From assembly GCA_003506435.1 (NCBI GenBank), contig DOAQ01000036.1:372001-436000 (forward strand): a stretch of 64,000 nt of DNA, written 5' to 3'. A model generated the notes under the pieces. That model did not search any database, was not told the DNA's origin, and saw only the letters and a list, made by a program, of their open reading frames with translations. Position 1 is the first letter of the stretch. Every line of letters begins with the position of its first letter. A program made the translations under genes and the position numbers. Below, one piece after another: positions 44,591-53,186 of the stretch. This DNA is from Prolixibacteraceae bacterium (GTDB lineage: Bacteria > Bacteroidota > Bacteroidia > Bacteroidales > Prolixibacteraceae).

Positions 44591-45682
44591 GTGAATAATT
44601 ACAGATACAAAAAGATTACCGTAAAAGTCGGTAGTAACGTTCTAACCAAGTCTGACGGAACATTGAACGACGAAAACATGGCTCATCTGGTCGATCAGAT
44701 TGCAAGGCTGCACAAGGCAGGTGTCGAGGTGGTATTGGTATCATCGGGGGCAGTGGCTGCCGGCAGAAGCCTGATTGAACCACACAAAAAGCTCGATACC
44801 GTTTCATCGAGGCAGTTGTGGTCGGCGGTTGGACAAGTCAAACTAATCAACCATTATGCAGGTTATTTTCAGAAATACACTATAACCTGTGCCCAGGTAC
44901 TCACGACCAAGGAAAATTTCAGTAGCCGGGTGCATTATCTGAACATGAAAAACTGCATTTCAACCTTGAACGAGAACGGTGTAATCCCAATTGTGAACGA
45001 GAACGATACCATTTCGGTTACCGAACTGATGTTTACCGATAACGATGAACTTTCGGGATTGATTGCTTCGCTGGTTAATTCGGAAGCATTGATCATCCTG
45101 AGCAATATTGACGGAATTTACAACGGTTCGCCCGATTTGCCCGAGTCGAAAGTAATTGCAGAAATCCCGGTAGGTACCCGGTTGGAATCGAGCATTATTT
45201 CAACCCAAAAATCGAATTTTGGCCGGGGCGGGATGATGACGAAGTACAACATTGCCAGTAAAGTTGCAAAAGAAGGTATTACGGTTCATATCGCCAATGG
45301 CATGAAGAAAAACGTGTTGCTCGATTTGATGGATACTTCAAAAACGGTAGTTAATACGCGGTTTGTGCCCAAGAGCAAAAAGGCATCGGATGTAAAAAAA
45401 TGGATTGCGTACTCTGAAAGTTTTGCCAAAGGAGAAGTGAAAATCAACGAAGGGGCGACGAAAGCTTTATTGTCTGACAAAGCAACCAGTCTGCTTTTGA
45501 TCGGCGTTGTGGAAATTACCGGTAGTTTCAAAAAAGGCGATATTGTCCGGATAAAAAATGAAAACAACGAACTGATCGGTATCGGAAAATCGCAATACAG
45601 TTCAGAAAAGGCCACGAAAGTGTTGGGCAGTAAAAACCAGCAGGCGCTCGTTCATTATGATTATTTATACTTAATTGATTAA
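44591..45682 (+). CDS. proB: glutamate 5-kinase
   Basis: About 363 residues from a GTG at 44591; a TTG at 44567 overlapping proC is the alternative, and no early ATG exists. The kinase domain (to about residue 255) has KVGSNVLT, LVSSGAVAAGRSL and GRGGMMTKYNIA. A C-terminal PUA domain (about 270-360) is present as in E. coli ProB. It phosphorylates glutamate, the first proline step, and is usually feedback-inhibited by proline. Start choice is uncertain. Confidence 0.9.
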   Translation: MNNYRYKKITVKVGSNVLTKSDGTLNDENMAHLVDQIARLHKAGVEVVLVSSGAVAAGRSLIEPHKKLDTVSSRQLWSAVGQVKLINHYAGYFQKYTITCAQVLTTKENFSSRVHYLNMKNCISTLNENGVIPIVNENDTISVTELMFTDNDELSGLIASLVNSEALIILSNIDGIYNGSPDLPESKVIAEIPVGTRLESSIISTQKSNFGRGGMMTKYNIASKVAKEGITVHIANGMKKNVLLDLMDTSKTVVNTRFVPKSKKASDVKKWIAYSESFAKGEVKINEGATKALLSDKATSLLLIGVVEITGSFKKGDIVRIKNENNELIGIGKSQYSSEKATKVLGSKNQQALVHYDYLYLID

Positions 45683-45697
45683 ACAAACAATACAAGC

Positions 45698-45798
45698 TCA
45701 GTAATTCTAGATACAAACCCTTTTCACAGACCCTTTTAAAGCCTCTTCTGGCATAAGTTACTGAGTTATTTCCCTCTCCCAACCCCCTTGGGAGGGGG
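45698..45798. repeat. inverted repeats between proB and proA
   Basis: CTCAGTAA (45698-45705) and TTACTGAG (45758-45765) are inverted, followed by the strong hairpin CCTCTCCCAA-CCCCC-TTGGGAGGGGG (45773-45798) directly before proA. This could slow or partly terminate transcription between the genes or be an old insertion-like element. Confidence 0.5.
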
Positions 45799-45817
45799 AT
45801 TTATTAAGAAAAATGAG

Positions 45818-47068
45818 ATGAAGATAGATCAACAACTTGAACTGGTATTACAAGCCAGTCGGAAATTAAATCTTGTGCCGGTTGAAAAGATCAACCAAAT
45901 TCTGACAGACCTTGCAGTGGCAGCGGTCGAAAGTACCGGATTCATCCTTCAGGAAAACCTGAAAGATTTGGCTCGCATGGATATAAACGATCCGAAATAC
46001 GACCGATTAAAACTTACCAAAGAGCGAATTGAAGGGATTGCTGCCGATATTCGCAATGTAGCCGGACTTCCGTCTCCGCTGGGGCGCGTACTGAGTCAAA
46101 CGGAAAGGCCCAATGGGCTGAAGATAAGAAAAGTATCGGTGCCGTTCGGGGTGATCGGGATCATTTATGAAGCCCGGCCCAATGTTACTTTCGATGTTTT
46201 CTCGTTGTGCCTGAAATCGGGAAATGCCTGTGTTTTAAAGGGGGGCAGCGACGCCATCGATTCGAATACGGCCATATTGCAGGTTATTCATTCGGTACTT
46301 GAAAAACATGGAATTGATAAAAATGTACTGGCCCTGTTGCCCGCCGACCGCGAAGCAACTGCTCAAATACTAAATGCCCGTGGTTACATCGACCTGATCA
46401 TTCCACGTGGTTCGCAAAACCTGATCAATTTTGTGCGCGAGAATGCGACCATTCCGGTTATTGAAACAGGCGCCGGCATTTGCCATACCTATTTCGATGA
46501 GTTCGGCGATGTACAAAAAGGACAGGCGATCATCAACAATGCCAAAACCCGCAGGGTGAGCATCTGCAATGCACTCGACTGCCTGATTGTTCATGAAGGC
46601 CGTCTGGCCGACCTTCCGGTACTGTGTACCAAATTGCAGGAAAGCAATGTGATCATCTATGCCGATGAAAAAGCATATCCTGTTCTGAAGGGTAAATATC
46701 CGGATAATTTGCTTGAAAGGGCAACGGAAGCTTCATTCGGGACAGAATTTTTGGATTATAAAATGGCTGTAAAAACCGTTGCTTCGTTTGATGAAGCGCT
46801 CGGTCATATTGCCCGTTACAGCTCGAAACACAGCGAGTCAATTATCACTGAAGATGAAAAAAGCAAAGAGCTTTTCCGGGTGATGGTGGATGCCGCTGCG
46901 GTGTATTGCAATGTGTCGACTGCGTTTACCGACGGGGCCCAATTTGGGCTTGGTGCCGAAATTGGAATTTCGACCCAGAAATTACATGCCCGTGGCCCCA
47001 TGGCGCTCGAAGAACTTACCAGCTATAAATGGCTGGTCGATGGCGACGGGAACATCAGGCCAAAATAA
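45818..47068 (+). CDS. proA: glutamate-5-semialdehyde dehydrogenase
   Basis: About 416 residues from the ATG at 45818; the upstream TTG frame adds ten non-conserved residues. The motifs PFGVIGIIYEARPNVTFDVFSLCLKSGNACVLKGG, PVIETGAGICHTYFDE (catalytic Cys) and the C-terminal TDGAQFGLGAEIGISTQKLHARGPMALEEL identify ProA. It reduces glutamyl phosphate for proline. argF' begins 38 bp downstream. Confidence 0.95.
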   Translation: MKIDQQLELVLQASRKLNLVPVEKINQILTDLAVAAVESTGFILQENLKDLARMDINDPKYDRLKLTKERIEGIAADIRNVAGLPSPLGRVLSQTERPNGLKIRKVSVPFGVIGIIYEARPNVTFDVFSLCLKSGNACVLKGGSDAIDSNTAILQVIHSVLEKHGIDKNVLALLPADREATAQILNARGYIDLIIPRGSQNLINFVRENATIPVIETGAGICHTYFDEFGDVQKGQAIINNAKTRRVSICNALDCLIVHEGRLADLPVLCTKLQESNVIIYADEKAYPVLKGKYPDNLLERATEASFGTEFLDYKMAVKTVASFDEALGHIARYSSKHSESIITEDEKSKELFRVMVDAAAVYCNVSTAFTDGAQFGLGAEIGISTQKLHARGPMALEELTSYKWLVDGDGNIRPK

Positions 47069-47106
47069 AAAAGCAAAACAATAGAATCAGCTAACACCAT
47101 TATAAA

Positions 47107-48057
47107 ATGAGACATTTCACTTCAGTAAACGATATTGGCAACTTGGATGAAGCTTTAAAACTGGCATTCGAAATTAAAAACGACCCGTACAAATACCAGT
47201 CACTGGGGAAAAATAAAACCCTTCTGCTTGTGTTTTTCAATTCGAGCCTGCGTACCCGTTTGAGCACCCAGAAAGCTGGTTTGAATTTGGGAATGAATGT
47301 AATTGTTTTCGATATCAACGAAGGCGGATGGAAGCTGGAAACCGAACTTGGTGTGATCATGGACGGCGACAAACCGGAGCATATCCGCGAGGCAGTGCCG
47401 GTGATCGGGAGATATTGCGATATTATCGGGGTACGTTCGTTCGCCCGCTACGAAAACAAAGCCGACGATTACGAAGAGAAAATATTACAGCAGTTTATCG
47501 ATTATGCAGGTGTTCCTGTGGTGAGCATGGAAGCTGCCACGCGCCATCCGCTTCAATCGTTTGCCGACCACATGACCATTGAGGAATACAAGACAAAAGA
47601 ACGTCCCAAAGTGGTGCTTAGCTGGGCCCCGCACCCCCGGGCACTCCCGCAGGCTGTACCCAATTCGTTTGTTGAATGGATGCGTGCAACCGATTATGAA
47701 GTGGTAGTTACCCATCCCGAAGGGTACGAACTGGCTCCCGAATTTATGGGCGACCTGAAACCGGAATATAACCAGATGAAAGCCTTTGACGGAGCTGATT
47801 TTATTTATGCAAAAAACTGGGCTTCGTATACCGACTATGGTAAAATTCTGTCGAAAGATCGCAACTGGACGGTTTCAAACCGGCAAATGGCGGTTACAAA
47901 CGATGCCAAATTCATGCACTGTTTACCGGTCCGCCGGAACATGATTGTTACCGACGAGGTAATCGACGGACCAAATTCAATTGTAATTGACGAAGCTGAA
48001 AACCGTCTGTATTCTGCTCAAACTGTTTTAAAAATGATTTTGGACGGATTGAAATAG
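47107..48057 (+). CDS. argF': N-succinylornithine carbamoyltransferase
   Basis: A 316-residue transcarbamylase. The carbamoyl-phosphate motif is SSLRTR (residues 46-51) and the catalytic HCLPVRRN lies near 280. Residue 90 is Pro within DGDKPEHIRE; in Bacteroides fragilis this proline decides succinyl- over acetylornithine specificity, and mutation to Glu switches it. The protein is therefore probably N-succinylornithine transcarbamylase and not an ordinary ArgF. It is the marker for the succinylated arginine pathway in this organism. Confidence 0.9.
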   Translation: MRHFTSVNDIGNLDEALKLAFEIKNDPYKYQSLGKNKTLLLVFFNSSLRTRLSTQKAGLNLGMNVIVFDINEGGWKLETELGVIMDGDKPEHIREAVPVIGRYCDIIGVRSFARYENKADDYEEKILQQFIDYAGVPVVSMEAATRHPLQSFADHMTIEEYKTKERPKVVLSWAPHPRALPQAVPNSFVEWMRATDYEVVVTHPEGYELAPEFMGDLKPEYNQMKAFDGADFIYAKNWASYTDYGKILSKDRNWTVSNRQMAVTNDAKFMHCLPVRRNMIVTDEVIDGPNSIVIDEAENRLYSAQTVLKMILDGLK

Positions 48058-48249
48058 TTACAGTTTCGGGATGCTGGATCAAGGATCAAAATTGAAAATC
48101 AAGTATCTGACATCCCAAATAAAAAGTAAAAAATTTTCAGGGACAGGGTATCCGGTATCAATTATCGAATATTAAATGGTAAATTCGTTTTCAGAAATAC
48201 ATTTTGAAGGCCGGGAGGCTATTTTGTGTCAAATATTCAGTATCAAGTT

Positions 48250-49038
48250 ATGGAGCGTTTAAGTATTGTAAAAGTTGGCGGAAAAGTCGTTGAAGAAAAA
48301 GACAGCCTTGAAAAGTTATTAAATAATTTTTCGAAGATTGGCGGCAATAAAATATTGGTTCACGGTGGCGGCCGTTCGGCTACAGCAATTGCAGAAAAAC
48401 TGGGCATAGAGACCAAAATGGTTGATGGACGGAGAATTACCGATGAGGCAATGCTCGAAGTGGTGACCATGGTTTATGGCGGTTTGGTGAATAAACGGAT
48501 TGTTGCTGCACTTCAGTCAAAAGACATTAATGCCATCGGTTTAACCGGCGCCGACCTGAATATCATTGAAGCTGTCAAACGGCCGGTAAAAGATATTGAT
48601 TACGGCTTTGTAGGCGATGTCGTCCGCGTAAATACTTCAGAACTGAGGGTATTGATTGATTCCGGGGTGGTACCGGTTATAGCCCCGCTGACCCACGACG
48701 GAAAAGGAAACTTGCTGAATACCAATGCCGATACAATTGCTTCAGAACTTGCCATTGAACTAGCCAACTTTTTTGACGTAAACCTGTATTACTGCTTCGA
48801 GAAAAAAGGAGTGCTTTTAAATCCCGACGATGATAATTCGGTTATTCCAGAACTTAACTACACACAATTTAAGGAACTTCAGCAAACAGGACAGATCAGT
48901 GAAGGGATGATACCAAAACTGGACAACAGTTTTCTGGCTATATCGAAGGGCGTAAAACAGGTTCTGATCACCAATCCTGACCAAATAATAATGGCAAAAG
49001 GAACCCGTTTGCATGGCGATAAACGGAACCATTTCTAA
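48250..49038 (+). CDS. argB: N-acylglutamate kinase
   Basis: About 262 residues from the ATG at 48250; the upstream GTG adds eight residues. It is an amino-acid kinase with LSIVKVGGKVVEEKDSLE, GGNKILVHGGGRSATAIAEKLG, and the late NTNADTIASELAIEL and GMIPKLDNSFLAISKGV. It phosphorylates N-acylglutamate, probably the succinylated form here. It follows argF' after a 192-bp gap without a clear promoter. Confidence 0.93.
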   Translation: MERLSIVKVGGKVVEEKDSLEKLLNNFSKIGGNKILVHGGGRSATAIAEKLGIETKMVDGRRITDEAMLEVVTMVYGGLVNKRIVAALQSKDINAIGLTGADLNIIEAVKRPVKDIDYGFVGDVVRVNTSELRVLIDSGVVPVIAPLTHDGKGNLLNTNADTIASELAIELANFFDVNLYYCFEKKGVLLNPDDDNSVIPELNYTQFKELQQTGQISEGMIPKLDNSFLAISKGVKQVLITNPDQIIMAKGTRLHGDKRNHF

Positions 49039-49173
49039 AAATATCTGTCAAAAGCAGGTTGTTATTAAAAATATCGTATAAAAAAATCTGACTCTCATTC
49101 CGGGAAATAGCATATTAAGCTATTGAAATTAAGTAATTTATAAATATTTTGCGTTTGGAGTAAACTTGTAGTG

Positions 49174-49189
49174 TGTAACTATTGTTACA
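49174..49189. promoter_or_regulatory. 16-bp palindrome upstream of the FNR-like gene
   Basis: TGTAACTATTGTTACA has perfect 6-bp arms around a 4-nt centre, about 60 bp before the FNR-like gene start. Its size and symmetry suit Crp/Fnr-family dimers, so autoregulation is plausible. Confidence 0.5.
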
Positions 49190-49250
49190 TATCAGGTGTG
49201 ATTTTTTTCTTTTATTCGCACCTTGAAAATGATTACTAAAAGGTAGAGAG

Positions 49251-49976
49251 ATGATTAAAGTTAACAGGACGGAGCGTTGTGATCATTGTACGGATGTTTG
49301 TTGTCACAAATGTATGACAGATGCAAATTCGTATGTTTTCAATAGCCTTTCAGATAAAGAACTTGAATATTTGATGAGCCATAAACGGGAAGTTACGTTC
49401 AATCCGGGGGAGACAATTATCAAACAAAACACAACAACGACCCATTTTGTATGTGTCCGAAACGGGCTTGCAAAAGTCGTCTCTGAAGGGCCGAAGGACA
49501 AAAGCCTGATTCTTAAATTGATTAATAAACATAGTTTGCTTACGGCAGGGGGGGTAATCAACGATGACGTTCGCCAGTTTACCATTACGGCGATCAGCAA
49601 AGTGGAATGTTGCTTTGTTGATTCAGAACGCCTGCATAATCTTTTGATCAACAATTGTAAGTTTTCGTATGAACTTTTGCGGTATAATAACAAGTGGAAT
49701 ATCGATATGCTGAACCGGCTGGTTAATTTAACGAATAAATACATGCCGGGCCGTATTGCAGATACTTTACTGTACCTGAAAAATGAAATTTATCAGGCCA
49801 ACCCGTTTACTGTTCAACTCAGTAAAAGCGATCTTGCCAACATGTCGGCCATGACCAAAGAAAGTTTTATCCGTGGTTTTAAGGAACTTGAGGAATCAAA
49901 AATTGTGCGACACGAAAACCGTACAATTGAGATTCTGAATGAAGAAGATCTGACCAGGATCAGCAAGAACGGATAA
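49251..49976 (+). CDS. FNR-like Crp-family transcription regulator with Cys cluster
   Basis: A 241-residue regulator. The N terminus has Cys at 10, 13, 17, 18 and 21 (CDHCTDVCCHKC), and Cys120/121 lie in the position of FNR Cys122, so an oxygen-sensitive 4Fe-4S cluster is likely. The cyclic-nucleotide-like beta-roll spans about 30-135; the C-terminal winged helix has LANMSAMTKESFIRGFKELEESK with the Glu and Arg that in FNR contact DNA. It stands directly before the cytochrome cluster and probably controls it. Confidence 0.85.
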   Translation: MIKVNRTERCDHCTDVCCHKCMTDANSYVFNSLSDKELEYLMSHKREVTFNPGETIIKQNTTTTHFVCVRNGLAKVVSEGPKDKSLILKLINKHSLLTAGGVINDDVRQFTITAISKVECCFVDSERLHNLLINNCKFSYELLRYNNKWNIDMLNRLVNLTNKYMPGRIADTLLYLKNEIYQANPFTVQLSKSDLANMSAMTKESFIRGFKELEESKIVRHENRTIEILNEEDLTRISKNG

Positions 49977-49990
49977 TTGACATATATCAA
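49977..49990. promoter_or_regulatory. FNR-box-like palindrome
   Basis: TTGACATATATCAA fits TTGATnnnnATCAA at 9 of 10 defined positions. It starts directly after the regulator stop codon and 125 bp before the first cytochrome gene, so it could control the cytochrome operon. Confidence 0.55.
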
Positions 49991-50114
49991 TTTTTTTCAA
50001 TACAAGTATCACCTCTTCGAAAAATTAGGAATGGTTTCTGATTTTTATTTTTGGGAATAAACATAATGACTAAAAGTTTATTCTTGAAATAAAACAATTT
50101 TAAATCCTAATTTT

Positions 50115-51158
50115 ATGAATACTAGCAAGATAGCCAGATTTTTTGCACTTGCATTTCTGCTTGCAGGAATGGCATCGTCATGTGTAAAAGAAGGACCAAT
50201 GGGACCCGCAGGGGAAGACGGAACGGATGGTATTGACGGGAAAGATGGTGCTGATGGGAATGTTACTTGTCTAAATTGCCACACAACAGCAAAAAAAGAA
50301 GCCATAACCGCCCAGTATGAAATGTCGGTTCACGGGTTGAGTCCACATGCAGGATCACCCACATACATCTATGCAGGAGCCGGGGAATCCAGGAAAGATT
50401 GTGCAATTTGTCATACCCACGAAGGTTTTGTGGAAGTAATGTTTACCGGAAGAGATTCGATTGCTCAGGCATTGGCTGCACCTACCCGTATCGGGTGCGA
50501 AACCTGTCACAGCAAACATGTCAGTTTCGATTTTACTGCCGATGGCCAGGATTATGCTTTACGCGCTACCAAACCGGTCAACCTGATTATGGACGAACGG
50601 AGTATCGATTTTGGCTCATCCACAAATTTATGTGTTAATTGCCACCAGCCCCGCGAAGGAGCGCCCAAAGCAGATGCAAACGGTAATTTCTATATTTCCA
50701 GCTCACGTTACGGGGCGCATCACGGGCCACAATCCACGCTGCTCGATGGAATTGGAGGATATGAAGTGGGAACCGGTTACCCGGGAAGAGGCACACATGC
50801 ACATCGTAAAAATGCCGATTGCACAACCTGTCACATGCACCAATACAAAGACCAGCACGGAGGTCATACATTTAAAGTCAGTGTTGCCGGATGTACCGCC
50901 TGCCATTCAAGTGCAACGTCGCTTGATGTAAAAGGCGTTCAGACTGAAGTTGCCGCATTGATGACAGAATTGAAAGGCTTGCTTGTTGCAAAAGGCGTTA
51001 TTACAACAACCGGAAGCCGGAAAGTCGGAACTTTCCCTATCAATGTCGCAGGTGCTGCATACAATTATAACCTGATTGAAGAAGACCGGAGCATGGGTGT
51101 TCACAACCCGGTTTATATCAAGAAAATTTTGCAGAATTCGATTGCTGCAATGAAATAA
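50115..51158 (+). CDS. six-heme cytochrome c lipoprotein with collagen-like stalk
   Basis: A 347-residue lipoprotein (lipidated Cys near residue 23). The Cys is followed by Gly-x-x repeats (GPMGPAGEDGTDGIDG, about residues 28-50) and six CxxCH sites: CLNCH, CAICH, CETCH, CVNCH, CTTCH and CTACH. The stalk may hold the hemes away from the membrane, possibly on the cell surface. It heads the cytochrome cluster. The substrate or acceptor is unknown; there is no resemblance to NrfA, whose signature CxxCK is missing. Confidence 0.85.
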   Translation: MNTSKIARFFALAFLLAGMASSCVKEGPMGPAGEDGTDGIDGKDGADGNVTCLNCHTTAKKEAITAQYEMSVHGLSPHAGSPTYIYAGAGESRKDCAICHTHEGFVEVMFTGRDSIAQALAAPTRIGCETCHSKHVSFDFTADGQDYALRATKPVNLIMDERSIDFGSSTNLCVNCHQPREGAPKADANGNFYISSSRYGAHHGPQSTLLDGIGGYEVGTGYPGRGTHAHRKNADCTTCHMHQYKDQHGGHTFKVSVAGCTACHSSATSLDVKGVQTEVAALMTELKGLLVAKGVITTTGSRKVGTFPINVAGAAYNYNLIEEDRSMGVHNPVYIKKILQNSIAAMK

Positions 51159-51230
51159 TATTTGGAACCGTGAAGAAAGATTTTCTGTATCGGAAGTCTT
51201 TTTTGTACTGAACCTGGAAAATTTCAAGAC

Positions 51231-51620
51231 ATGAAAAAAATTAAAATAGTATTCACGGTTGCAGTTTTAATGCTGGCATTTGGAGCCTGCAAATACGATT
51301 TCATCATACCCGAAGAAGCGCCTCCGGTGGATCCGAATGCGTCTGAAGTTAGTTTTTCGCAAAAGGTATTGCCTATTTTCACAACCGGAAATAATTGTAC
51401 TGCTTGTCACAAAACCGGCGGAACATCTCCTGATCTGACGGCAGCCAATGCCTACAACGTGATTAACAATGCCAAATACATAAATATTGCCAACCCTTCT
51501 GGAAGTAAAATTTACTCAGTGGCTGCGCCTTCAACCAGCGAACACTCGCATAAGAAATATACGGCAACCGAGGCCGTGATTGTGTTAAGCTGGATCACGC
51601 AGGGGGCAAAGAACAATTAA
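51231..51620 (+). CDS. monoheme cytochrome c-like lipoprotein
   Basis: A 129-residue protein with a lipoprotein signal (MLAFGAC, Cys about residue 20) and one CxxCH site (NCTACHKTGG). The pattern VSFSQKVLPIFTTGNNCTACH is like planctomycete-type or cytochrome c domains that carry electrons. It is probably periplasm- or surface-facing and passes electrons between the multiheme proteins. The DUF5777 gene follows after 23 bp. Confidence 0.8.
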   Translation: MKKIKIVFTVAVLMLAFGACKYDFIIPEEAPPVDPNASEVSFSQKVLPIFTTGNNCTACHKTGGTSPDLTAANAYNVINNAKYINIANPSGSKIYSVAAPSTSEHSHKKYTATEAVIVLSWITQGAKNN

Positions 51621-51643
51621 ATAAAAATCAAAGAGACGAAACG

Positions 51644-52564
51644 ATGAGAAAATATACAACGATAATCTTCCTTTTGGTTTTTGTATTTGGTAATTTGTTT
51701 GCCCAGGAAACCGAAGAACAAACTCCGGAGGAAAAAGATAAACCGGTGAGATCGCCGTTTGAAAGTGGTTATTTGATTGATAACCAAACTTCGTTTATTC
51801 CTACCGCAAAAACACTTGAATATGTGATTCAGCATAAATTCGGATCGATTGGCAATGGAAAAAGCGATTTGTGGGGCATTTACGCTCCCGGCGCCAATAT
51901 CCGTATCGGACTGAATTATGTGGTGGCAAAAAATATGCAGATTGGATGGGGAATTGCCAAGAAAAACAAGTACAACGATTTTAATGCAAAATGGACAATA
52001 CTGGAACAAACCCGTAAAAACACGATACCGGTTGCCGTTACTTTGTACGGAAACTTTGCAATCGACGGCAGGCCGCTCAGCGCTTTTGAAAGCGGAAAAG
52101 TACAACGTGCCTTTCAAACCGATGCAAGCTACGATTATAAGTTCTCTGACCGGATTTCGTATTTTTCGCAACTGATTGTCGGCCGGAAATTCTGTGATCG
52201 TTTTACCATGCAGACAGCGGTCAGCTTTACTCATTTTAATTCAGTTGCAATGGGAATGGACCACGATAAAATTGGTCTGCACCTGAATGGTCGGATCAAA
52301 GTTTCGCCACAGGGATCAGTCGTTTTCAATTACGACGCACCATTGAAAATCAAATCGATTTCCGAACAGGTGGAATGGTACAACCATCCCGAACCAAACC
52401 TTTCGTTTGGGTACGAGATTTCTACCAGCACACACGCTTTCCAGATTTATATGGGAAATTCGGATGGCATCATCCCACAGGAAATAATGATGAACAACCT
52501 GAATAAAATTACAAAAGATAGTTTCGCGATTGGTTTTACAATCACACGATTATGGAGTTTTTAA
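51644..52564 (+). CDS. DUF5777-type outer-membrane beta-barrel protein
   Basis: A 306-residue protein with a signal peptide (FGNLFAQ) and a beta-barrel pattern: TLEYVIQHKFGSIGNGKSDLWGIYAPGANIRIGLNYVV and a C-terminal FAIGFTITRLWSF with aromatic end. It fits DUF5777, Bacteroidota barrels I recall next to cytochromes. At this length it has perhaps 12 strands, which is too narrow to enclose a multiheme cytochrome as MtrB does, so its part in electron transfer is uncertain. Confidence 0.8.
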   Translation: MRKYTTIIFLLVFVFGNLFAQETEEQTPEEKDKPVRSPFESGYLIDNQTSFIPTAKTLEYVIQHKFGSIGNGKSDLWGIYAPGANIRIGLNYVVAKNMQIGWGIAKKNKYNDFNAKWTILEQTRKNTIPVAVTLYGNFAIDGRPLSAFESGKVQRAFQTDASYDYKFSDRISYFSQLIVGRKFCDRFTMQTAVSFTHFNSVAMGMDHDKIGLHLNGRIKVSPQGSVVFNYDAPLKIKSISEQVEWYNHPEPNLSFGYEISTSTHAFQIYMGNSDGIIPQEIMMNNLNKITKDSFAIGFTITRLWSF

Positions 52565-52583
52565 AAACACAAAACAGACGATT

Positions 52584-53003
52584 ATGAAAACGCACAAAAA
52601 TTCAATCCTGGTATTAATTATAGTTTTTGCCGGTAGTGTAATGCTTTCGTTTATTACAAAACTAGACAAAGAAATGGGCGGCCCGTGGGAAGTTCCGGCC
52701 AAGTACAAAGCGATGAAAAACACATACAAAGACGATGCCTCGCTTGAAAAAGTTGGAAAAATGCTGTATATCAAACATTGCAAATCGTGTCACGGCGGAT
52801 TAGGCGAAGGCGACGGACCAAAAGCAGCAAGTATGAAAACCGGTTTCCGCTCTTTAAAATCGGCAGAATTTCAGGCACAAAGCGATGGCGTAATCTATTA
52901 CCAATCATTTATTGGCCGGGATGAAATGCCTAATTTCGAAAGCAAAGTTCCGGAAGAAGAAGATCGTTGGGCGATTGTTAACTACCTCCGGACTTTAAAA
53001 TAA
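52584..53003 (+). CDS. monoheme c-type cytochrome
   Basis: About 139 residues from the ATG at 52584. An N-terminal signal or anchor helix (ILVLIIVFAGSVMLSFITK) is followed by a class I cytochrome c domain with HCKSCHGGLGEGDGPKA and the distal Met in GRDEMPNFESKV, ending WAIVNYLRTLK. It probably shuttles electrons in the periplasm. The palindromic element at 53023-53164 follows and may end the first transcript. Confidence 0.88.
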   Translation: MKTHKNSILVLIIVFAGSVMLSFITKLDKEMGGPWEVPAKYKAMKNTYKDDASLEKVGKMLYIKHCKSCHGGLGEGDGPKAASMKTGFRSLKSAEFQAQSDGVIYYQSFIGRDEMPNFESKVPEEEDRWAIVNYLRTLK

Positions 53004-53022
53004 TTCAAATAATAATGAGAAT

Positions 53023-53164
53023 GAGGCTGTCCAAAAAGCCTAAAATCCGCAATTCGCGTCACCCTGCCCCGAAATTTCGGGGTGTTTCAGGGGCTGATCA
53101 TTAGAAAGATGAGATCCCGAAGCAAGTTCGGGATGACTCGGTACTAGGCTTTTTGGACGGCCTC
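53023..53164. repeat. palindromic dispersed element, copy 3
   Basis: GAGGCTGTCCAAAAAGCCT (53023-53041) and AGGCTTTTTGGACGGCCTC (53146-53164) form a 19-bp inverted pair with one mismatch. The interior matches copies at 17298-17453 and 22077-22207, with a CCCCGAAATTTCGGGG palindrome inserted. It interrupts the cytochrome cluster between the monoheme and seven-heme genes. Confidence 0.85.
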
Positions 53165-53186
53165 GTTTTCTTAAACAGGGCCTGAT

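Noticed and set aside
45698..45798. Full rho-independent terminator before proA
   Set aside because: The strong hairpin is not followed by a T run (GGATTTATT only), so efficient termination is not supported.
48058..48249. Second ARG box or promoter upstream of argB
   Set aside because: Only weak half-sites such as TCGAATATTAAAT are visible; none fits the symmetrical motif.
50115..51158. Six-heme protein as NrfA-type nitrite reductase
   Set aside because: The CxxCK catalytic haem site is absent and the length and spacing of CxxCH sites do not fit.
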